A DNA stretch of 62,185 bases from Bacteroidia bacterium. Its GTDB lineage: Bacteria; Bacteroidota; Bacteroidia; Bacteroidales; VadinHA17. The position numbers and the translations under genes are program-made. The notes beneath the pieces were generated by a model. That model was given only the letters and a program-made list of their open reading frames with translations, had not been told where the DNA came from and did not search any database. Every line of letters starts with the position of its first letter. The stretch's first letter is position 1. Positions 1 to 8,909 of the stretch are shown in pieces. The DNA is taken from contig JAPLDX010000040.1 of NCBI GenBank assembly GCA_026391215.1, positions 1 to 62,185 of the forward strand. Direction: 5' to 3'.

Positions 1-177
1 GCTGCGTCTTCAGAAACTGCAAAGAAAAAAACAAGAACAGTGAAGAAAAGTACATCTTCCAGGTCCTCTTCAGTGAAAACGACAGCTAAGAAAACGACAG
101 CTAAGAAAAAAACGTTTAAGAAAACGACAGCAAGGAAACCCACTTCAAAATCAGGAGTAAAAAAAGCCAAGAAATAG
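1..177 (+). CDS. C-terminal end of a Lys/Thr/Ser-rich protein (5' truncated)
   Basis: The reading frame is open from the first base of the window and stops at TAG 175-177, giving 58 residues. The whole visible part is low-complexity and very basic, with repeated T-A-K-K and T-T-A-K-K units, like the tails of histone H1-like proteins. No folded domain is visible, so the product cannot be named. It lies 36 bp upstream of the glycogen synthase/phosphorylase gene on the same strand and could be co-transcribed with it. A similar basic tail occurs on ribosomal protein L21 in this window, so this may likewise be an appended tail on a normal enzyme. It is certainly coding-like (no stop, consistent codon use), but its identity is unknown. 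Confidence 0.6.
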   Translation, partial: AASSETAKKKTRTVKKSTSSRSSSVKTTAKKTTAKKKTFKKTTARKPTSKSGVKKAKK

Positions 178-213
178 ATTATCTGAGATACATATCTAAA
201 TAAGCAAATATAA

Positions 214-3200
214 ATGAAGGCTGATTTTATTTTCGAAACCAGTTGGGAAGTATGCAATAAAGTAGGGGGAATTCATACTGTCATATCAACCAAAGCCCTG
301 AACATAGTTGACGAACTTGGTGACAATTTCATACTCATCGGTCCGGATGTATGGAGAGAGGATGCCAAGAACCCGGAATTCATGCAGGATGATTCATTAT
401 ATGCCGAGTGGAAAGGAAGGGCGGAATCAGAAGGATTAAGAGTTAAAACAGGGAGGTGGAATATTGCCGGGAAACCGATCAATATTATTGCGCAGTTCCA
501 TGAGTGGATGACCGGAACAGGAATATTATATCTCGAAAAACAGGCTCCGTGGATAGCCACTTCATTTACAACCCATGCCACCGTTCTAGGCAGATGCGTT
601 GCCGGCAACAACAGGCCCCTGTACGGGAAAATGAAAGAGTATAATCCGGGAGCGGTAGCACGTGAATTTAATGTTATTGCAAAACAATCGCTTGAAAAAA
701 TTTCAGCTTCCGTAGCAGATGTTTTTACAACTGTCAGCGGAATAACATCAAAGGAGTGCAGCCATTTCCTCGGTAAGGATGTTGATATTGTCACTCCAAA
801 CGGTTTTGAAGATTCATTTGTTCCTCCGGCTGAGATCTTTGATGAGAAAAGGAAGGCCGCCAGAGCGAAACTGATAAGCGTTGCAGAGGCAATCCTTGGC
901 TATAAGCTGTCAGAAAATTGCATGCTTGTTGCCAACAGCGGGAGATATGAATTCCGGAACAAAGGGATTGATATTTTTATTGATTCGCTCGGACAGCTGA
1001 ACAGGAAAGACAACATAGAAAAAGAATGTGTTGCCTTCATACTGATGCCTGCGTATCATAAAGGCCCCCGTCAGGATCTGATTGATATTCTGTATAATAA
1101 TGGACCTGCTAACGGAGGTGACAGGTACCTGACCCACAGCCTTCATTATCCTGGAACCGATCCGGTACTGCAGAGAATTAATACCAATAGTCTCCGCAAT
1201 GATCAGAAATCAAAAGTCAAGATAATCTTTGCACCTTCCTACCTGAACGGGAACGACGGTATATTCAACATGCCGTATTATGATCTTCTTATTGGTTTTG
1301 ATCTCTCCGTATTCCCTTCATATTATGAGCCATGGGGATATACCCCCCTTGAGAGCCTTATGTTCTCAATTCCTACTGTTACAACCTCACTCTCAGGTTT
1401 CGGGCTTTGGGTGCGCGATTATTTCAAGGAACCGGGAAACGGTATCGCAGTGATAGAAAGAACTGACGATAATGAAAATAAAGTCGTTACAGAAATAAAG
1501 GATTTTATATCAATGTTCATCGGCCTCTCTGACATTGAGATTAAGGAAGCCAGGAAAAAAGCTCATGAAATTTCGAGGATAGCAATGTGGGACAGCCTTG
1601 TGGAATATTATTTCAAGGCTTATGAAATTGCATTCGATCATAGCAGTGTCAGGAGAGAAGAGCCAAGAGAATTTATCAGGTTTGTCGAAGCGGCAGGAGT
1701 ACCTGTAAGGAAACCCCACCAGGTACCTGTATGGAAAGATATTTATGTTCAGAGCGATGTCCCGGAAAAACTGGCATCACTTAAATCTCTTGCAAATAAT
1801 CTGTGGTGGTCATGGGATACAGAAGCTGAATCATTATTCAAAAGGATGGATCCCTCGCTCTGGGAAGATGTAAAGCATAATCCTAAACTGCTTCTTGAAA
1901 AGATTGATTATAAAAGGCTTCTTGTTCTCGAGGATGATGAGGAATTTGTTGCTGATCTCGAAAAAATAGATAAAGATTTCAGGGAATACCTGAACCGTCC
2001 TGCTGATCCTGAAAAACCATCAATTGCTTATTTCAGCATGGAGTTTGGAATACATCCCTGCCTGAAAATATATTCAGGAGGCCTCGGACTTCTTGCAGGT
2101 GACTATCTCAAGGAGGCAAGCGATTCAAACATAAATATCACCGGGATTGGATTACTTTACCGGTACGGTTATTTCAGGCAAAAGCTGGGACCTAAAGGAG
2201 AACAGCTGGAAGTCTATGAAGCTGAGGACTTTTCACGGCTGCCAATAAATCCCGTAAAGGATAAAGATGGCAATCATCTGAACGTGTCCCTGGCATGGCC
2301 GGGAAGAACTGTAAAAATACGGGTATGGGAAGCCATGGTTGGAAAAGTCCGGCTTGTGCTTCTTGATACCGATTTTGATGATAACGTACCCGAGGACCGC
2401 GCAGTAACGCATCATTTGTATGGCGGTGATATTGAAAACAGGCTGCGCCAGGAGCTTATTTTAGGAATCGGAGGAATAAGAGCTCTGGCTGCAATGGAAT
2501 TGAACCCCGATATCTACCATAGTAATGAAGGCCACTCAGCTTTTATAAGCCTTGAAAGGCTAAGGACAATGATCGAGGAGCACCATCTTACTTTTAAACA
2601 GGCTCTTGAAGCTGTAAGGGCTTCTACACTCTTTACGACCCATACACCAGTTCCAGCCGGGCATGATGCATTTGATGAGGATTTGCTAAGAAAATATATT
2701 TCCCATTACAGCGGCAGGCTTAATATTACATGGGATGAACTGACAGCTCTCGGCAGATGTGAAGGTGATGTCGACAGGAAATTCAATATGAGCTTCCTGG
2801 CAACCAGGATGTCTCAGGAAGTAAACGGGGTCAGCAAGCTGCATGGAGAGGTAAGCCAGGGGATGTTTAATAAATTATGGCCAGGTTATCTGAAAGATGA
2901 GCTGTTTATCGGATATGTTACAAACGGGGTTCACCATCCGACCTGGACTGCCCCTGAATGGAAAGAGGTATATAGGGAGCTTACCGGGAAAATAAATTTT
3001 GACCAGACTGACAGGAGTTTGTGGGAAAAGCTATACACAATAGATGATAAAAGGATTTACGAGATAAAAAAAGAACTCAAGAAGAACCTCTTTTCGAACA
3101 TCAGGAAAAGGCTTCAGACCGATATGATTGAAAAACACGTAAGTCCGCGTACGCTCCTCAACATAAGCAGTCATCTTGATGAAAAAGCATTGACTATCGG

Positions 3201-4257
3201 CTTTGCACGACGATTTGCCACCTATAAGAGAGCGTCCCTTTTATTCAGGGATCTTGACAGGCTTGACCGTATTGTGAATAACCCTGATAAGCCGGTTCAG
3301 TTCATATATGCAGGTAAAGCCCACCCGCATGACGGAGGAGGGAAGGATCTCATAAAAAGGATATTTGAAATATCCCAGATGCCCAAGTTTGCCGGCAAGG
3401 TGATATTCCTTGAAAACTATGATATTGAGCTGGCAAAATATCTGGTCAGAGGTGTTGATATATGGCTGAATACACCGACAAGACCATTGGAGGCCTCAGG
3501 CACCAGCGGCGAAAAAGGTGTGATGAACGGGACCATACATTTCAGTGTACTCGACGGTTGGTGGGTTGAAGGCTACAGGGCTTTTGCCGGCTGGGCGCTT
3601 CCGAAGAAAAGAACCTTCACAAACCAGGATCTTCAGGATGATGTTGATGCTGAAACAATTTATAATATGCTGGAATATGAGATTATCCCCGCATATTATT
3701 CATTTGACAACCAGGGAATTCCTGTGGAATGGATCAGCCTTGTCAAAAATACTATGGTAAAAATCGCACCGGAATTCACTATGAAACGGCAACTCGACGA
3801 TTATTATGATAAATACTATTCAAAGCTATTTACACGCAGCAAATACCTCATAGCAAACAATTTCGAAAAAGCCAAGGAGCTTGCTGCCTGGAAGAAGACC
3901 ATGCTTGAAGAATGGGATAATATCGAGGTATTGAATTACAGCTTTGAAAAACCTGAAGAGAACATTTATCATTCAGGACACGATTACAAAGCTGAAATTG
4001 CACTGAATATCAAGAAGATACCAAAGGAAAATGTCGGTGTAGAATATGTAATTACTCATATGAGCAAGCAGGGGGAACATGAATTTGTAGGCAGTAAAGA
4101 TTTTGCATTAGTAAGCAGCAAGAGCGGTAAGTGCTTCTACAGAGCTAATATGGTCCCTGAAAAGGCAGGGACATTCTTCTATGGCATAAGGATCTATCCT
4201 AAACATAAAGATCTTCCGCACAAGCAGGATTTCTATCTGCTCCGCTGGATTGATTAA
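214..4257 (+). CDS. Fused glycogen synthase (GT3) - alpha-glucan phosphorylase (GT35)
   Basis: This is a 1347-aa two-enzyme polypeptide. Residues 1 to about 500 are a GT3 glycogen synthase of the eukaryotic GYS type. The N-terminus has the donor-binding KVGGIHTV segment, a THATVLGR motif lies near residue 120, and the signature YYEPWGYTPLES starts at residue 370. Residues about 510-1250 are an alpha-glucan phosphorylase: an N-terminal helical domain rich in Trp (LWWSWD), then SMEFGIHP near 608 and the cofactor motif EASGTSGEKGVMNG, whose Lys1101 should carry pyridoxal phosphate. A C-terminal beta-rich segment follows. One half extends alpha-1,4-glucan from a sugar nucleotide and the other removes glucose 1-phosphate, both in the cytoplasm. 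The frame is continuous with no stop or start between the halves. The stop codon overlaps the convergent glgB stop by 4 bp. The domain calls are firm; whether both halves are active is inferred. Confidence 0.9.
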   Translation: MKADFIFETSWEVCNKVGGIHTVISTKALNIVDELGDNFILIGPDVWREDAKNPEFMQDDSLYAEWKGRAESEGLRVKTGRWNIAGKPINIIAQFHEWMTGTGILYLEKQAPWIATSFTTHATVLGRCVAGNNRPLYGKMKEYNPGAVAREFNVIAKQSLEKISASVADVFTTVSGITSKECSHFLGKDVDIVTPNGFEDSFVPPAEIFDEKRKAARAKLISVAEAILGYKLSENCMLVANSGRYEFRNKGIDIFIDSLGQLNRKDNIEKECVAFILMPAYHKGPRQDLIDILYNNGPANGGDRYLTHSLHYPGTDPVLQRINTNSLRNDQKSKVKIIFAPSYLNGNDGIFNMPYYDLLIGFDLSVFPSYYEPWGYTPLESLMFSIPTVTTSLSGFGLWVRDYFKEPGNGIAVIERTDDNENKVVTEIKDFISMFIGLSDIEIKEARKKAHEISRIAMWDSLVEYYFKAYEIAFDHSSVRREEPREFIRFVEAAGVPVRKPHQVPVWKDIYVQSDVPEKLASLKSLANNLWWSWDTEAESLFKRMDPSLWEDVKHNPKLLLEKIDYKRLLVLEDDEEFVADLEKIDKDFREYLNRPADPEKPSIAYFSMEFGIHPCLKIYSGGLGLLAGDYLKEASDSNINITGIGLLYRYGYFRQKLGPKGEQLEVYEAEDFSRLPINPVKDKDGNHLNVSLAWPGRTVKIRVWEAMVGKVRLVLLDTDFDDNVPEDRAVTHHLYGGDIENRLRQELILGIGGIRALAAMELNPDIYHSNEGHSAFISLERLRTMIEEHHLTFKQALEAVRASTLFTTHTPVPAGHDAFDEDLLRKYISHYSGRLNITWDELTALGRCEGDVDRKFNMSFLATRMSQEVNGVSKLHGEVSQGMFNKLWPGYLKDELFIGYVTNGVHHPTWTAPEWKEVYRELTGKINFDQTDRSLWEKLYTIDDKRIYEIKKELKKNLFSNIRKRLQTDMIEKHVSPRTLLNISSHLDEKALTIGFARRFATYKRASLLFRDLDRLDRIVNNPDKPVQFIYAGKAHPHDGGGKDLIKRIFEISQMPKFAGKVIFLENYDIELAKYLVRGVDIWLNTPTRPLEASGTSGEKGVMNGTIHFSVLDGWWVEGYRAFAGWALPKKRTFTNQDLQDDVDAETIYNMLEYEIIPAYYSFDNQGIPVEWISLVKNTMVKIAPEFTMKRQLDDYYDKYYSKLFTRSKYLIANNFEKAKELAAWKKTMLEEWDNIEVLNYSFEKPEENIYHSGHDYKAEIALNIKKIPKENVGVEYVITHMSKQGEHEFVGSKDFALVSSKSGKCFYRANMVPEKAGTFFYGIRIYPKHKDLPHKQDFYLLRWID

Positions 4258-6281
4258 ATATCAGTTGCCTTTCTGATAGGTTCCTTTTTAAAAACGAGGG
4301 CTGTTCTGGAAGGCAGATACAGATAAAGATAGAAGGGCACATTAACACCGTGTCTTTCTGCTTTTTTGATGGAAGTATAGATTGCGGATCTGTCAACACT
4401 ATCAAATCCTCCAAATTCAGGATCATCAGTATCAACTATTATTTTATACTTGCCTTTAACCGGTATCCCGTAATCTGTAAAGGAAGCCTGGGGATGGAAG
4501 TTGAACACGAATAACAGATCACCTCTTGAGAATGCAATCACCTTATCGTGATCGTTTTCATAAATTCTGAAAACGGAAGGAATGTCGAGTACCCTGAAGT
4601 CATGATGCAGCTTCACCATCTGCCTGTCGAATTGCGCCAGGAATTGATATTTAAGATCTTTGTTTTCAACGAGATACCATTGCCTGCGGGCATATTTATA
4701 ACTCCAGTTATTCCCTTCACGAGGGAAGTCGATCCATTCCGGATGGCCGAACTCATTTCCCATAAAATTCAGGTAACCGCCGGCCGATGTGCTGAAAGTC
4801 AACAGCCTGATCATTTTATGGAGAGCTATTCCGCGGTCAACGGTAAGACTATGATGCCACTTAGTCATTCCTGTATACATCTCAGCGTCGATCATCCTGA
4901 AAATAAGCGTTTTATCACCGACGAGCGCCTGGTCGTGCGATTCGCAATATGATATGACCCTCTCTTCAGGCCTGTGCTGTGTAAGTTCATGTATGAGCTT
5001 GCCCATATCCCAGTTTTCATCAACGACCTCTTTAACGAGTTTTATCCAGAAATCGGGAACGCCCATCGATAACCGGTAATCAAATCCGAAACCTTTTTTT
5101 GATGTTTCAGCAGCAAGTCCGGGCATCCCACTCATCTCTTCTGCAATTGTCATTGCCCCTGGCTTGAATTCATGGATCAATTTATTTGCCAGGTAGAGAT
5201 AGATCAGGGCATCAACATCCTGCCCTCCGTTAAAATACTCGTTATACGAGGTAAAATTCTTGCCAAGGCCATGGTCATAATAGATCATGCTTGTTATACC
5301 ATCAAATCTGAAGCCATCGAACCTGTACTCCTCGAGCCAGTAACGGCAATTTGATAAAAGAAAGTGGATCACATTATCCTTGCCATAGTCAAAGCACAGT
5401 GAATCCCAGGCTATATGGTTCCTGCGTTCATTTGTGTGGAAATATTGTCCTGGCGATCCGTCAAAAAGGCCAAGTCCTTCATTTGTATTCTTTACTGAGT
5501 GGGAATGAACAAGGTCCATTATGACCCTCAGTCCTGCCATATGGGCTTTATCAATAAGCTGTTTGAGATCCTCAGGTGTTCCAAACCTTGATGAAGCTGC
5601 AAAGAAGCTGGAGACATGATAACCGAAGGATCCGTAAAAAGGATGTTCCTGAATAGCCATCAGCTGGATGGTATTGTACCCGGCCCTGGCAATCATTGGG
5701 ATGACATTTTCTGCGAATTCACGATATGTCCCTGTCTTTTCCTCCTGCGTTGCCATTCCAACATGCGCTTCATAAATGACAGGTGTCGTTACTTCAGGTC
5801 TGAAATCCGGGATCTGCCATTTATAAGGCTCATCCGGATTCCATATCTGCGCAGAAAATATTTTGGTCCTGTCATCCTGAACCAGCCTTGTTGCGTAAGA
5901 TGGTATGCGTTCACCCTTTCCTCCCGGCCAGTGAACTGACAGTTTAAAGAGATCTCCATGATTCAGGGCTTTTAACGGAAGAGTTATCTCCCAGTCCCCG
6001 TTCTGGTTTATCTTTTGCATTCTATACTCCGGTTTTTCTTTCCATCCGTTAAAGATGCCGGTTAAAAAAATATCAGTCGCATTGGGTGCCCATTCCCTGA
6101 AGATCCAGTTTTCTGCTGTCCGGTGGATTCCGTAATAAAAATGTCCAAGCGCAAAATTACACAGTGTCGAATTGCCGGCAAGCTGCTTTTCTTTAAGCTG
6201 ACATTTGTTGATACGATCATCAATAATACCAGTAAATGGCTTCAGCCAGGGATCGGCAGTGTAAAACTTCCCGGTACTCAT
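4254..6281 (-). CDS. glgB: 1,4-alpha-glucan branching enzyme (GH13)
   Basis: This 675-aa protein has the branching-enzyme layout. An N-terminal CBM48-like beta domain (around residues 60-150, with the REWAPNATDIFLTG stretch) precedes a GH13 TIM barrel. The catalytic triad is visible: nucleophile Asp327 in GFRFDG, acid/base Glu381 in AEEMSG, and the stabilising Asp450 in ESHDQ. The HSHS and YHVSSFF motifs resemble eukaryotic-type branching enzymes more than the usual E. coli GlgB. It introduces alpha-1,6 branches into glycogen. The gene is convergent with the synthase/phosphorylase fusion, and the two stop codons share bases at 4254-4257. It is divergent from ribF across a 104-bp AT-rich gap. 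Start ATG at 6281 gives the full N-terminal domain. Confidence 0.93.
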   Translation of the reverse strand: MSTGKFYTADPWLKPFTGIIDDRINKCQLKEKQLAGNSTLCNFALGHFYYGIHRTAENWIFREWAPNATDIFLTGIFNGWKEKPEYRMQKINQNGDWEITLPLKALNHGDLFKLSVHWPGGKGERIPSYATRLVQDDRTKIFSAQIWNPDEPYKWQIPDFRPEVTTPVIYEAHVGMATQEEKTGTYREFAENVIPMIARAGYNTIQLMAIQEHPFYGSFGYHVSSFFAASSRFGTPEDLKQLIDKAHMAGLRVIMDLVHSHSVKNTNEGLGLFDGSPGQYFHTNERRNHIAWDSLCFDYGKDNVIHFLLSNCRYWLEEYRFDGFRFDGITSMIYYDHGLGKNFTSYNEYFNGGQDVDALIYLYLANKLIHEFKPGAMTIAEEMSGMPGLAAETSKKGFGFDYRLSMGVPDFWIKLVKEVVDENWDMGKLIHELTQHRPEERVISYCESHDQALVGDKTLIFRMIDAEMYTGMTKWHHSLTVDRGIALHKMIRLLTFSTSAGGYLNFMGNEFGHPEWIDFPREGNNWSYKYARRQWYLVENKDLKYQFLAQFDRQMVKLHHDFRVLDIPSVFRIYENDHDKVIAFSRGDLLFVFNFHPQASFTDYGIPVKGKYKIIVDTDDPEFGGFDSVDRSAIYTSIKKAERHGVNVPFYLYLYLPSRTALVFKKEPIRKATDI

Positions 6282-6385
6282 CTTGCTTGATAATTGGGTA
6301 TCTGCCGATAAAAGTACAAAAACAAAATCATTATTTTATAGCATTTCCCGGCGCTTTGCTAATTTTGCATTAATAGCAGCATGCA

Positions 6386-7315
6386 ATGATTATTCATGAG
6401 GGATATAAGAATCTTAAACTTGTCAATCCTGTGGTAACTCTGGGGATCTTTGACGGGGTACATCTGGGACACAGGGCTCTGCTTGATTGCCTTGTCTCGC
6501 GTACCCGTGAAGTCAACGGAGAATCTGTCGTCATAACTTTTAACCCTCATCCCAGGATTGTGATTGAAGGGAACAGTAAGGAGATCTCCTTTCTTTCGAC
6601 CATGGTAGAGAAGCAAAACCTGCTTGAAAAAACAGGTATTGACCATCTGATAATTATTAATTTCACCGAGCAGTTCAGCAAAATATCAGCATATGATTTC
6701 ATAAAAAAAATACTTGTTCGAGAGGTCAGGACAAGATATCTCATAATCGGGCATGATCATCATTTCGGATATCAGGGAGAAGGAGATTATAAGACAATAG
6801 AAAGTTGTGCTGTATCCTCTGGCTTTATAGTAGAGCAGGTACAGGGTTTTAAAATCCCTGAGGGCATAATAAGCTCATCAATGATACGTGAGGCTCTGCT
6901 GAAAGGGAAAATCGATGATGCTAACAGTTGGCTCGGATATAATTATTCATTAAAGGGGATGGTTATTGAAGGCAGGAAGATCGGTAGACAGATAGGATAC
7001 CCCACAGCCAACATCATGCCCGGTGAAAAGCATAAGCTTGTACCGGGTGATGGAGTCTATGCTGTTGAGGTTCAAATAGATAATATGAAGCTGGCGGGGA
7101 TGCTGAGTATAGGGAATAATCCCACGGTAAGCAAGAAAGCCGATTCAAGATCAGTTGAGGTCAATATTTTCAATTTTAAGAAAGATATTTACGGAAAGAG
7201 TATTGAAATTATTTTCAGGTTCCGTCTAAGGGACGAGAAGAAATTTGATAGTACAGAGCAGCTCGCCGGGCAGATGGAAAAGGACAGAAAGAGAGCCATG
7301 GAATTGCTTGGATGA
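6386..7315 (+). CDS. ribF: Bifunctional riboflavin kinase / FAD synthetase
   Basis: This 309-aa protein makes FMN from riboflavin and then FAD. The N-terminal nucleotidyltransferase domain shows LGIFDGVHLGHRALL near residue 20 (the HxGH-like adenylyl-transfer site) and the closing SSSMIREAL motif near 165. The C-terminal riboflavin kinase domain shows GRKIGRQIGYPTANI near 195-210 and an IFNFKKDIYG segment. The length is normal for the family. A TAATTTTG (-7-like) element at 6360-6367 lies just upstream of the ATG. The gene is followed after 68 bp by ahcY on the same strand, but a separate promoter-like sequence lies in that gap. Confidence 0.95.
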   Translation: MIIHEGYKNLKLVNPVVTLGIFDGVHLGHRALLDCLVSRTREVNGESVVITFNPHPRIVIEGNSKEISFLSTMVEKQNLLEKTGIDHLIIINFTEQFSKISAYDFIKKILVREVRTRYLIIGHDHHFGYQGEGDYKTIESCAVSSGFIVEQVQGFKIPEGIISSSMIREALLKGKIDDANSWLGYNYSLKGMVIEGRKIGRQIGYPTANIMPGEKHKLVPGDGVYAVEVQIDNMKLAGMLSIGNNPTVSKKADSRSVEVNIFNFKKDIYGKSIEIIFRFRLRDEKKFDSTEQLAGQMEKDRKRAMELLG

Positions 7316-7340
7316 ATTAAGATTGTTTTTTTTAACTTTG
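7309..7340 (+). promoter_or_regulatory. Candidate Bacteroidota-type promoter for ahcY
   Basis: TAACTTTG at 7333-7340 fits the Bacteroidota -7 consensus TAnnTTTG. A TTG at 7309-7311 is 21 bp upstream, overlapping the end of ribF. Initiation about 7 bp downstream would give a leader of roughly 35 nt before the ahcY ATG. The -33 part is weak. Confidence 0.4.
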
Positions 7341-7383
7341 CGCTCTTTAAGCAGGTAACATTATAAATTTAGTAATAGATAAA

Positions 7384-8778
7384 ATGCAATACAAGGTCAA
7401 AGACATTTCCCTTGCCGAGTTTGGCAGAAAGGAAATAGAGATAGCAGAAAAAGAAATGCCGGGTCTTCTGGCTATAATGAAGAAATACTCCATTGAAAAG
7501 CCGCTTAAGGGAGCTCGCATCACAGGATCGCTTCACATGACGATCCAGACTGCAGTACTCATAGAAACTCTTGCAGAGCTTGGTGCTGATGTGCGCTGGG
7601 CAAGCTGTAATATTTTTTCAACCCAGGATCATGCGGCTGCAGCAATTGCCAAAAGTGGTACCCCGGTATTTGCCTGGAAAGGAGAATCTCTTGAGGAATA
7701 CTGGTGGTGTACCGCCCAGGCACTCTCATTTCCGGGAGGCAAAGGTCCGAACCTGATTGTAGATGACGGCGGTGATGCATCTCTCCTTGTTCATCTGGGC
7801 TATAAGGCAGAAAATGATCCCGGTATCCTGAATAAAAAACCGGAGAACCATGAAGAGGCGGTAATTCTTTCCACGTTGAAAAACCTGCTGGCTGATGAAC
7901 CCGGTAAATGGCACCGGACCGTCAGTGAGCTTAAAGGGATATCGGAAGAGACAACCACAGGAGTTCACAGGTTATACCAGATGCTTGATAACAATGAATT
8001 GCTGGTTCCTGCAATAAATGTCAATGATTCAGTGACAAAATCCAAATTCGATAATCTTTACGGATGCAGGGAATCTCTGGCAGATGGTATTAAAAGAGCT
8101 ACTGATGTGATGATTGCAGGCAAGGTGGTAGTTGTTTGCGGATATGGTGATGTAGGAAAGGGTTGTGCAAAATCAATGAGAGCCTACGGCGCCAGGGTCA
8201 TAGTTACGGAAATTGATCCGATCTGTGCCCTTCAGGCATCTATGGAAGGCTTTGAAGTAAAGACTGTTGAAGATACTCTGGCTGAAGGGAATATTTTTGT
8301 CACAGCTACCGGGAACAGGGATATCATAACTGTTGAGTACCTGAAGAAAATGAAAGATCAGGCAATTGTGTGCAATATAGGCCATTTTGACAACGAGATC
8401 CAGATTGATGCCCTTAATGCCCTTAAAGGTGTTGAGAAGATCAATATTAAGCCGCAGGTGGATAAATATTTATTCCCTGACGGGCATGCTGTTTTTATCC
8501 TTGCAGAGGGGAGACTGGTGAACCTTGGTTGTGCAACAGGGCATCCTTCATTTGTCATGAGCAACTCTTTCAGCAATCAGACGCTTGCTCAGCTGGATCT
8601 CTGGAAGAATGAATATAAGATCGGCGTTTACAGGATTACAAAACATCTTGATGAAGAGGTTGCAAGACTTCATCTTGACCAGCTTGGAGTGAAGCTTACA
8701 AAGCTCACTAAGGAACAGTCTGATTATATCGGAGTTCCTAAGGAAGGACCGTATAAGCCAGAGCATTACAGATACTAA
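7384..8778 (+). CDS. ahcY: Adenosylhomocysteinase
   Basis: This 464-aa NAD-dependent S-adenosylhomocysteine hydrolase splits SAH into adenosine and homocysteine in the methyl cycle. Visible family motifs are [15 protein letters not shown] near residue 50 (substrate domain), the Rossmann motif [13 protein letters not shown] near 250, and the C-terminal [10 protein letters not shown] / [13 protein letters not shown] / YKPEHYRY end that completes the neighbouring subunit's NAD site. The length matches the longer bacterial form with an inserted segment around residues 150-190. The TAA is followed after 2 bp by the first copy of the C/G-rich palindromic repeat, which probably forms the 3' end of the transcript. 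Confidence 0.97.
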   Translation: MQYKVKDISLAEFGRKEIEIAEKEMPGLLAIMKKYSIEKPLKGARITGSLHMTIQTAVLIETLAELGADVRWASCNIFSTQDHAAAAIAKSGTPVFAWKGESLEEYWWCTAQALSFPGGKGPNLIVDDGGDASLLVHLGYKAENDPGILNKKPENHEEAVILSTLKNLLADEPGKWHRTVSELKGISEETTTGVHRLYQMLDNNELLVPAINVNDSVTKSKFDNLYGCRESLADGIKRATDVMIAGKVVVVCGYGDVGKGCAKSMRAYGARVIVTEIDPICALQASMEGFEVKTVEDTLAEGNIFVTATGNRDIITVEYLKKMKDQAIVCNIGHFDNEIQIDALNALKGVEKINIKPQVDKYLFPDGHAVFILAEGRLVNLGCATGHPSFVMSNSFSNQTLAQLDLWKNEYKIGVYRITKHLDEEVARLHLDQLGVKLTKLTKEQSDYIGVPKEGPYKPEHYRY

Positions 8779-8780
8779 TG

Positions 8781-8906
8781 TACACGTACCCACCCCCTTC
8801 ATCCCCCTCCCTGCTTGCGCAAGGAGGGGGATAATTATTTGATATACAATAAATTAAGCCCCCTTCCTTACGAAGTAGGGAAGGGGGTTGGGGGATGGGT
8901 ACATGT
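8781..8906. repeat. C/G-rich palindromic repeat, copy 1 (complete)
   Basis: The outer inverted repeats ACACGTACCCACCCCC and GGGGGATGGGTACATGT enclose two hairpins. The first has arms CCCCCTCC 8803-8810 and GGAGGGGG 8823-8830. The second has arms CCCCCTTCC 8859-8867 and GGAAGGGGG 8879-8887. An AT-rich spacer separates them. The element fills the gap between the convergent stops of ahcY and the Rieske-like gene. Four related copies occur at 14424, 28007, 34490 and 58314. Confidence 0.85.
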
Positions 8907-8909
8907 TCT

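Noticed and set aside
1..177. Naming the partial gene as a histone H1-like DNA-binding protein
   Set aside because: Only the low-complexity tail is visible, and L21 in the same window shows that such tails can be attached to unrelated proteins.
214..4257. Fusion as a frame error joining two genes
   Set aside because: The junction (residues about 480-530) is in one continuous frame with sensible codon use, and neither a stop nor a ribosome site lies there. A relative with separate genes would reopen the question.
8781..8906. CRISPR array or tandem repeat
   Set aside because: The similar units are inverted hairpins with an AT-rich spacer, not direct repeats with regular unique spacers.
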